From Yamagishiella unicocca (Eukaryota > Chlorophyta > Chlorophyceae > Chlamydomonadales > Volvocaceae): a stretch of DNA of 64,000 nt. A program made the position numbers and the translations under genes. The stretch spans positions 248,001-312,000 of the forward strand of contig BDSL01000064.1 of the NCBI GenBank assembly GCA_003116995.1. The letters are read 5' to 3'. Under the pieces are notes generated by a model that worked only from the letters and a program-made list of their open reading frames with translations, made no database searches and was not told the DNA's origin. Shown here in pieces: positions 57,301-64,000 of this stretch (its first letter is position 1; each line of letters begins with the position of its first letter).

Positions 57301-60300
57301 CGCGCTGAAATGGGTTACGGCTGCTTGGCCAGAGGTTGGCTGGGCAGCAGGGAACGTCGGACAGCAGGGAACGCTGGGCAGCAGCGATCACTGGAAAGCA
57401 GGGTAGGTTAGGAGGAGAGGTTCGAATGAGGTCGTGCCGCCCTGCTGCTGCAGGTCTTCAACAAGCTTCGAGGAGCTCCCGGGGGTCCAGACGCCGAAGT
57501 CGCGGCATGCGCTGCCGCTGATGCCGTGGTGCCACAAGCAGCTGCTCCCATCCCCGCGGGGCTCTTCATCTTCGGCGCTGGACCCATCGTGGCCGGCGGC
57601 GGCGGCGGGCTGCAGGTCGCACCGGAGGTCATGGGGCCGGAGGGCCGGCGCCCTGACGTTGCTGCCGCTGCCACTCGCTCCGCCGCCACCGGCGTCAACG
57701 CCGCCGGCGACGTGCTGCGCCGCTGCGGCGGCGACGCTGCCGGGTCGGAGGTCTTGGACGTCGACGCGGCGGCGGAAGCGGACTTGCTGCTCGATGGTGA
57801 CGCCGCGCCCGCCACCGCCGTTGGCTGCATCGATCACGGGTGCGGCGAGGAGGGGGAGGGCGCCAGTGACGAGGACGAGGGCCCGCCCTCAGCCTGCCGC
57901 GTACAAGAGGAGGAGCACTCCGCCGACAGCCTGGGCTTCTCACCCGACGGCGACGACGACGATGACGACGCCTCCAACGACGACATGTCGCCAGGCGCCG
58001 CCAAGAAGCCCCCCAGGGACCCGGTACCTGACGCGTGCTCGCCGTGCAAAACCAGCAACATGGCCAAGCGCGCCACAGCCGCCGGAGCCGCGCCGCTGCG
58101 CGCTGCTGCCGGCGACAGCGCCAGCCGCATCCCCCTGTTCGGCTTCGCCACTGGCCCCGGCGGTGGCGGCGGCAATGGGGTTGCTCCGCGGTCGCGCAAG
58201 GCGCCTCTAGCAGCTGCCGCCGCCGCGGCGGCCGCCGCGACGACAGGCAGGGCCTTCCGTTCAGGCCCAGTGCGGCCCGCAGGGGCCGGCACGGCTGCAC
58301 CGCCGCCGCCGCCGCGCCTTCCCCCCCCTGGAGCAGCTCCACCGCGACGCCGCCAGGGCGCGCCCGCTACAGCTCGGCAAGCTGCACCGTGTGCGGCGGC
58401 GCTGGCGGGTCTCCCCCAGCCCGGCAAGCTGCTACAGGATGTAGCGGAGGTCGGAGATCTGCCGCAGCAGCCGAAACACATCGAACTCGCGGCTGGTGAT
58501 GATGGTGGGGTGCGCACTTCCGCGGGTGCGGATGGGCTCGCGGACGACTCGCCATATCGACAGGCGTGTTCGTCAGGGCGCATGGAATCATCAGAGCCAC
58601 TGCCGTTAGGTTGCGGGCGCCGCGCTGCAGCTTGCGGTGAGCAGGCGGACCAGCAGCTGGTTGCTGATGCGGTGGCGACACATGAACGGATGGAGGCAAC
58701 CTTGGGGTCGAGGGCCGCTCCTGCAGCTGCTGCTGAGGGTGCTGCAGCTGCCGCGGAGGGTGCTGCAGCTGCTGCTGAGGGTGCTGCAGCTGCCGCGGAG
58801 GGTGCTGCCGCGGCGCCGGTCGACACAGTCATGGACGACGTCGCGGCCCAACAGGCGGACCTCGCAGTCGTCGCGGAGGCCATCGCTGCGGACGCAGCGG
58901 TGGCTGTAGCAGCGGCAGTAGCCGAAGCTAGTGTTGTGTTTGCATCATCATCGCCACAGCCCTCACCCAACCTGGCGGCGGCTCAGTGCGCGGACGAGGA
59001 GGAGGAGGAAGAGGCAGCTTCGTTGCCGCCTGCCGGGCCCTTGCCATCATGCGTATCCACTCCCGGAGCCGCTGGAACCCAGCAGGCGCAGCTACCCTCG
59101 CCGGAGGAGCAGCAGCAGCAGCCACCACAGCCTGCGCCACCACAGCCCGATGGCAGGCTGTCGCAACCGCCGCCAAAGGCGCTGATGATGGACATGGATG
59201 CCGCCGCATTGGCACCCTTGCCAGCCGCATCGCCACTTCCACTACCGCAGTGTCCTGATGAGGGCGCAACCGCAGCGGCGCCGCCGCCGCCAGGAGGTTC
59301 GGAGCTGGCTCAGGAAGGTGACGGCAGCTCCGACGCAGCGGCGGCCGCGGAGCTGGCCGCGGCCTCCACCGCAGCAGCCGCTGCAGCGGCCACCATAACC
59401 CCTCGCCGGCCGATGCGTGCCCTGCGCAGCGCGCGCAGCGCAGGGGCCGGCACCTCGGCGGCAGCTGGGGCCCCTGCCCCAGTGCCGCCGGGGGCCACCA
59501 CGAGGCCTCGCCGCGGCGCCGCAGTCGGGGCTGCAGCCGGGGCTGAAGCGGACGCAAGCGGGCAGGCGGGACTCCCACCGCTGGCTAAACCCTCGGCGCT
59601 CCCGGTGGTTTCGGAGACGGCTCGTTCCAAGAACCCCAAGCGTAAGGCATCTACGGATGAGCCGAGCGCCGTAGATGCCGACGGCGGTGGCGGCGCTGCC
59701 AGCAGCGGCTGTGACGGCACCAGCATGGCGGTCAGCGGCGAGACGGCGTCGCAGACCGCGGCCGGCAGTAAGAGGCGTCACGATGAGCGACCTCGCAACG
59801 TGAAGCGCCGGAACCGGATGTGCGCGGCCGTCGATGCAACTGCAGACCCCGCGAGCGACGCCGCCGCTGCGCAGGCTGCGAGCTGTGCTGCTGACGGCAC
59901 CCAGGAAGGCGGCCTTCAGCTGCCGGACGAGGCGCGAGCGTCGGCGGCCACGGACGTCGCAACGGCGCCGGGGACCTCGGGACAGCACCTGGCGGACGAG
60001 GATGCGGGCGCCGCCGCGCTGCCGCCGGTGATTGCGCAGGCACTGGTGGCGGCGGCAGAACCGCAGCAGCAGCTGGGGCCGCCCCCTGCCACACCGCTGT
60101 GTGCGGGTGCTGCGCCCGTTGAAGATGAGGGGCCAGACATGGCTGTGGAGCCGACGCCGCAGGGCATACTGCGGGAGCGCACTGCCCTGGGGATGACTCC
60201 GCACCCCCGCGGCAACAGCACGCGCTCGCGCAAGCAGAAGCAGCTCCTGCCGGACGAGGCGGTAGTCGATGATGCGGACACGCAATTGGCGGCAGACGCG

Positions 60301-63300
60301 GCGGCAGTGCCGGGCGGCAGCAATGGTGCGGAGCAGGCCAGGCAGGTGGATGCGATGGCGGAGGACGCGGTAGTAGGTGTTGTTGCGAGGGGTGAGCCGG
60401 GCGAGTCATTGCAGGCTGGCACCAGCGGCGCTATCCCTGGTCCGCAGCAGACGCAGCAGCAGACGCACTCGCAGAGTCACGAGGGGGCCGGTAGGGCCGA
60501 CCCGGCTGCTGCTGCTGCTGCTGGCGCTGGCGCTTCCGAGGGGCCTGAGGGCAGTGCTGCTCCTCGGGACTGCGCACAACAGCTCCAGGGGAACCCACCT
60601 GCTGGCTCACACCAGGCCTCCGGGGCGGGGCGCAGCGAGCAGGAGCAGCAGGAGGCCTCGATGCAGAGCGAGCTGCCCCCGGGGATCAGGCGCGGCAGCC
60701 GCAACAGGGCCAGGCAGGTCGAGCGCAGACACGCGCACAAGCGCGAGCAGCTGCAGGACCCAGCAGCGGCGCCAAGAGCAGCCGCGGAGGTGACCCGGGA
60801 GGCAGCCTCCCTGGCACTGGCACCGAGTGAGGAGGGCGCCCCGGTGCTGCCGCCGCTGGCGCCCTCCGCCGCCGGCACAGCCGCGGCGGACACCGAGTCG
60901 GGGCCAGCTCCAATGGAGGTGGAGCAGTGCCGCGGTGACGCTGTGTTGCCGTCAGCGGGTGGGGCGCAGGCATGCGACGGAGGCCCCGCAGGCGCGGGTG
61001 CCGCTGCGCCCGCTTACGTTGTGATTCCGCTTCCAATCCTCTCCCCCACCGCGCCCGAGGTGGACGCACCCGGGCTGGCGGTGGCGGCGATGACGGCTGC
61101 TGACACGGCATACGAAAAAGCGGCCAGCGCAGAGGCCATCGACGCAGCAGCGGAAGCCGGGCAGGCGGCGGCGACGGTAACGGGAGCCCCCGTGTTGTCT
61201 GGGGCGGTTGCGGAGCAGGGGGCAGAGGACGCTCCGAGGGACGCCGGTCACATGTCTGCGCTGGCCCCAGCTGAGGCCCCAGAGCAGGGGGATGCTGCTA
61301 GGCCCCCCGACGTGCCTTCCGTTACGCCACCCACGGGGCAGCGACGGGTGCGGAATGGACGGGCGTCGACGTGTCAGGCGGCGCTGTTCTCCGAGGTGCA
61401 GGCGGCGTGGCTGTCGGGGCAGCGAGCCCATCCTGTGGACTGCGTCAAGTCAGCCATGGAGCTCGTGAAGCTGCGGGCGCGGTCCAGGACGCCGCCGCAG
61501 TCGGGCGGCCAGGGCGGCTACGCTGTCATCAGCCTCGGCAACAAGGCCCCGTCCGCGTCCGGGAGCAGGGGCCGCGACGAGGGAGCGGCGCCGAGGACCG
61601 GCAGCATGTCGGCTCGTACGGCAGCGGACATCACAACCGCCACCGCGGCCGGGGCTGCCATCGCAGCAGCCGGCGCCTCCAGCGGCCCCTCAGCCACGCC
61701 CAGCCACCAACAACCGGATCGCCAGCCCTCGCAAATGGACGACCGACGCCCAGAACCGCTGGCGCAGCTGGAAGGGCAGGAGGACCCTGGTGCTGTGGCG
61801 GTGGCCGGCTGCTCAGCTGCTGCCGCTCCCCCTTCCACGACTACCACCACCACCGACGATGACGCTCAGCGTCAGGGCAAGCGGCGCCGTAAAGGCGACG
61901 CAGCCCCGGGGGCGGAGTCTGCGTCCCTTGCCGCTGTGGCGGCGCCCTCAACCGCCGTAACCCTGGACGGCAGGGGCTCTATCGGTGGCGGCCCAGCAGA
62001 CGCCCTCGTATGCGCCAAGCCTGCGGTGGATGCGGAGAACCATGCTGAGGAGGCAGCTGGGGCCCAGCAGACGGCGGAGGGGGCTAGGGCTGGGGCCCAG
62101 CACGCGGCGGCGACGGAGGGGGCTGAGGAGGCTGCGCCGCCAGGGGCCGCCCCGTCCGCGACCAGGTCCAGTCGCGATGGCAAGAAGGGCGGCAAACGGA
62201 AGGCCAAGGCACCCAGCGTGCGCAGCCCGGATGCCGTGGTGGCGGGGGCAGGGGAGGGGGCCGCCGCCGCCGGCGGCGGCGGGCCGGCCGCTCATGCCGT
62301 TGAAGCCGCCCATCCGACCACGACGCAGGTCTCACCTACCCGCGCGCCCGCCGCCGGTCGTGCAATGGAAGACGACGCAGCCACTGCGGCCATCGACGCC
62401 GACGCCGTGGAAGCAGGCACGCGCCTGGCTGCGGCGCTCGTGGCTGAGGCTGCTACTGCTACAGGCGCAGCGGCTGCGTCGTCTCCTCACAGCCAAAGCA
62501 CCCGAGGAGGGCGGCGAAGCCAGCGCCTCCAGACGCGTGGAGATCAGGGCGTGGTGGCGGCGGGATGTGCGAGCGACGCCGAGGGGTCCGCAGCGGCGCC
62601 TGTGGTGACGGGACCTGCTGGTAGCAGCCGGAGCGGCTCCGCTGTCGGTACGACAGCAACTAAGGACTCGGATCGCGCGTTATTGCCGGCCATCGCTGAG
62701 GCGGAGGAGGGGGGCGCTGGTGAGGGGGCCGAGCACCCGGGTGCGGATGGGGAGGCGGCGGCGGTGAAGCCAAGTGGTGCTGCCACGGGGGCCACTATGG
62801 AGAAGGGCTCGGTTGGCGGCGACTGCGACGTCGATGGCGGCGGAATGGAGGCGGGGGGTGCGCTCGCAGCTAGCGACGGCGGGCCAGACGTTGGGGGCCA
62901 CTCGTCCCGGAGCAGGAAGGGCGGGAGCAAGAAGGGCGGCAGCAAGGGGGGGAAAGCGACCGCCAGCAAAACGCGCCAGCAGCCTAAGGGTCAGGACGGG
63001 GAGGGGGAGGCTGCAGGGGAGGCGGAGCAGCAGGTGCGCTTCGCGGCTGAGGTTGGCGAGCCCTCAGCCCAGCAGCTGGAAAGCGCTGCTGGCCCGCGGC
63101 CTGGGCCGCAGCACCAGCAGCCGCCCTCCGCATCGCCGCGCGCTGGCGGATCTAGCTCTCCCAACACGGCTGCACAGCCACAGGACGTCTCGACAGCGGG
63201 GCCGCGTGCGGGATCCACCGAGCTTGCACAGCAGCAGCCGGAGGCCCTTGGGTTGGCGGTCGGGGGCCAGACGGCGACTGACACGCAGGCGCCGCCGTCG

Positions 63301-63600
63301 GAACTGCGGCGCAGCGGGCGCTTGCTGGACCAGGTCCGCAGCCCGCCCGCGGCGGTGGCTGCAGCTACGGCTACTGCGGCTGTAGCCACCCGGTCGCAGA
63401 GCCGGCTGGTGGTCGCAGCTGCGCCCAGTGTTAACACCCGAGCGACCGCGAAGCGGCTGGCCGAGGGGCCGGCGGCGGGCGGCGCGGAGGTCACTCCGAG
63501 CACCAAGAGGCCGCCTCGGGGCAAGCGGACGGGGCATGAGGAGGAGGAGGACGAGGAGGCGGGGCGGGGGGATCGGCCGACGAAACGGACGAGGCAGTAG
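45356..63600 (+). CDS. Giant Treslin/TICRR-like (Sld3-type) protein with disordered tail
   Basis: Twenty-eight exons with every phase consistent, total 10338 nt, 3445 residues: 45356-45669, 45759-45868, 46142-46276, 46681-46794, 47018-47071, 47282-47374, 47584-47716, 48075-48190, 48511-48682, 49151-49212, 49466-49677, 50135-50302, 50494-50607, 50806-51077, 51224-51543, 51845-51968, 52336-52423, 52823-52996, 53283-53401, 53708-53733, 54072-54209, 54457-54553, 54764-54900, 55160-55347, 55765-55880, 56295-56827, 57088-57149, 57454-63600. The N-terminus (NVVFLLDVEAL, LTRVSHVYTHLYGFP, then VTFVLVTPAP and QINARFIWLDPSGG) follows the order of the VWA-like N-terminal part of animal Treslin as I remember it. 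A middle block (about residues 665-1052, LPLLELLAVSY end) may be the Sld3-Treslin domain. Treslin/Sld3 binds TopBP1/Dpb11 after CDK phosphorylation and helps load Cdc45 at origins. The last exon is Ala/Gly/Glu-rich with basic patches and S/T-P-x-R sites at about 59398 and 62330. No search was run; a different replication or VWA-like protein is possible. Confidence 0.6.
49952..50128 (+). repeat. 30-bp minisatellite, about six copies
   Basis: Unit with TGTCCGCTGCTTCGTTCCC in intron 49678-50134, next to the acceptor. Confidence 0.95.
51078..51128 (+). repeat. 18-bp tandem repeat anchored on a 5' splice site
   Basis: GTGGGTTGGGGGGCTTGG at 51078, 51096 and (partial) 51114. Each unit begins with the GTGGGT donor that ends exon 50806-51077. 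The unit is a multiple of 3 and has no stop. Confidence 0.9.
51735..51790 (+). repeat. Intronic family F element
   Basis: CAGTGCCGACCCACGGGTCT with a C-rich end, in intron 51544-51844. A reverse copy lies at about 40670-40700 in the monooxygenase gene. Confidence 0.65.
51997..52120 (+). repeat. 14-bp minisatellite CCATAGCATAAAGC
   Basis: About nine imperfect units in intron 51969-52335. Confidence 0.9.
53032..53082 (+). repeat. 12-bp repeat GACCTGCCAACG
   Basis: Four imperfect units in intron 52997-53282. Confidence 0.8.
53433..53470 (-). repeat. Intronic family B element (reverse)
   Basis: Complement reads AGTCGCGGTATCGGTTCTG ... TTGTAACCCCCC, antisense to the gene, in intron 53402-53707. 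Confidence 0.75.
53924..54021 (+). repeat. 11-bp minisatellite GTAGATCGACC, about nine copies
   Basis: Nearly perfect array in intron 53734-54071. Confidence 0.95.
55652..55748 (+). repeat. Intronic family C then family B elements
   Basis: ATGCGCCAACGATCCTGTCC (C) followed by ATGTCGAGTAACCGGTTC and TGTAATCC (B), ending 17 nt before the acceptor at 55764; sense orientation. Confidence 0.8.
56225..56258 (+). repeat. Intronic family D element
   Basis: TGCCGTGGATTCGCGGATCC then CTCTTACACCCC in intron 55881-56294. Confidence 0.8.
57015..57050 (+). repeat. Intronic family D-like element
   Basis: GCATCCACGGGTCTTCCTCG then a C-rich run in intron 56828-57087. Confidence 0.7.
58718..58805 (+). repeat. 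In-frame Ala-Glu-Gly repeat in the last Treslin-like exon
   Basis: 24-bp units with a 48-bp higher order encode repeated AAAEGA. Confidence 0.85.
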
Positions 63601-64000
63601 CAGGGCCCCGAGCCGCGCAGTGCTGGCAGCGCAGGTGTTGCTACAGCTGGCAGTGGTGCAGTGGGGTGAGGGGATTGGAAGGGGGGGCTGGTGGGGTGTG
63701 TGGCTGTAGGGCACAGTACGGAGAGCCGCACCCAAACGCCAGCGCGTGGTGTTGCACATTTCCGTTGACTAGTGTTGTTTAGCAGACGGTCAGTCCTGGC
63801 TGGTAGTCTGTGGATTCAGGGCAGCGGGCATAAGGAGGGTGGTAGGCTCCTATGGCTCGCGTTACGAGCTGTTGGCAAACACCTTGTAGCGCTTGATGTT
63901 GATTGGTTTAGGGGCACTGTATAGTTACGATTCCAGCCGCCGGCCCACTCGGGGTATATTGCGCCCAGTCACAGCACCTGAAGGCTGTCGCACATTAGGC
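63601..64000. other. 3' flank of the Treslin-like gene
   Basis: No further gene and no TGTAA signal seen up to the window end, so the 3' UTR probably extends outside. Confidence 0.5.

Noticed and set aside
57834..58970. 378-codon minus-strand frame
   Set aside because: Shadow of the low-complexity last exon of the Treslin-like gene.

Overview
This is a 64-kb nuclear window from a GC-rich, intron-dense green alga, most likely a volvocine (Chlamydomonas/Volvox group). Three things point there: proline-rich wall-type proteins with long Ser-Pro/Pro rods, short exons with GT-AG introns, and TGTAA polyadenylation-type signals after some genes. I cannot name the species. All gene models were assembled by eye from splice sites and phase continuity; no database search was run.

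Layout. (1) 1-7590, plus: the 3' part of a secreted, membrane-anchored protein. About twelve short exons carry a beta-rich ectodomain, and the last exon carries a Pro-rich rod, a transmembrane helix and a short basic tail. (2) 7591-11832: non-coding, with a 934-bp element made of two 315-bp inverted arms. (3) 11833-15204, plus: an intronless gene with signal peptide, Cys-rich domain, Pro rod, second Cys-rich domain, Pro rod and the same tail as gene 1. The rod, tail and about 1.4 kb of flank are shared with gene 1. (4) 18969-21178, minus: a TIR-domain gene. (5) 24153-33265, plus: an SLC9B/NHA-type Na+/H+ antiporter with a very long low-complexity tail. (6) 34875-36489, minus: an unrecognised two-exon protein with one predicted membrane helix. 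(7) 38984-44895, minus: a DOMON plus copper type II monooxygenase (dopamine beta-hydroxylase-like), 11 exons, with all expected copper ligands. (8) 45356-63600, plus: a 28-exon gene for a protein of about 3445 residues whose first half resembles Treslin/TICRR (Sld3-type replication initiation factor) and whose last exon is a 6.1-kb disordered tail. Genes 7 and 8 are divergent and share a 460-bp upstream region.

Two patterns run across the window. Introns of unrelated genes carry several families of short dispersed elements, in both orientations, each ending in a C-rich tract; these look like introner-like or SINE-like insertions. Introns are also full of minisatellites with 7-46 bp units, and in at least two cases the tandem repeat unit begins at or near a 5' splice site.

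The genes do not form a pathway. The most noteworthy items are the intronic repeat families, the module exchange between the two wall-type genes, the joining of a bacterial-looking ectodomain to a volvocine Pro-rich rod, and a probable algal Treslin homologue.
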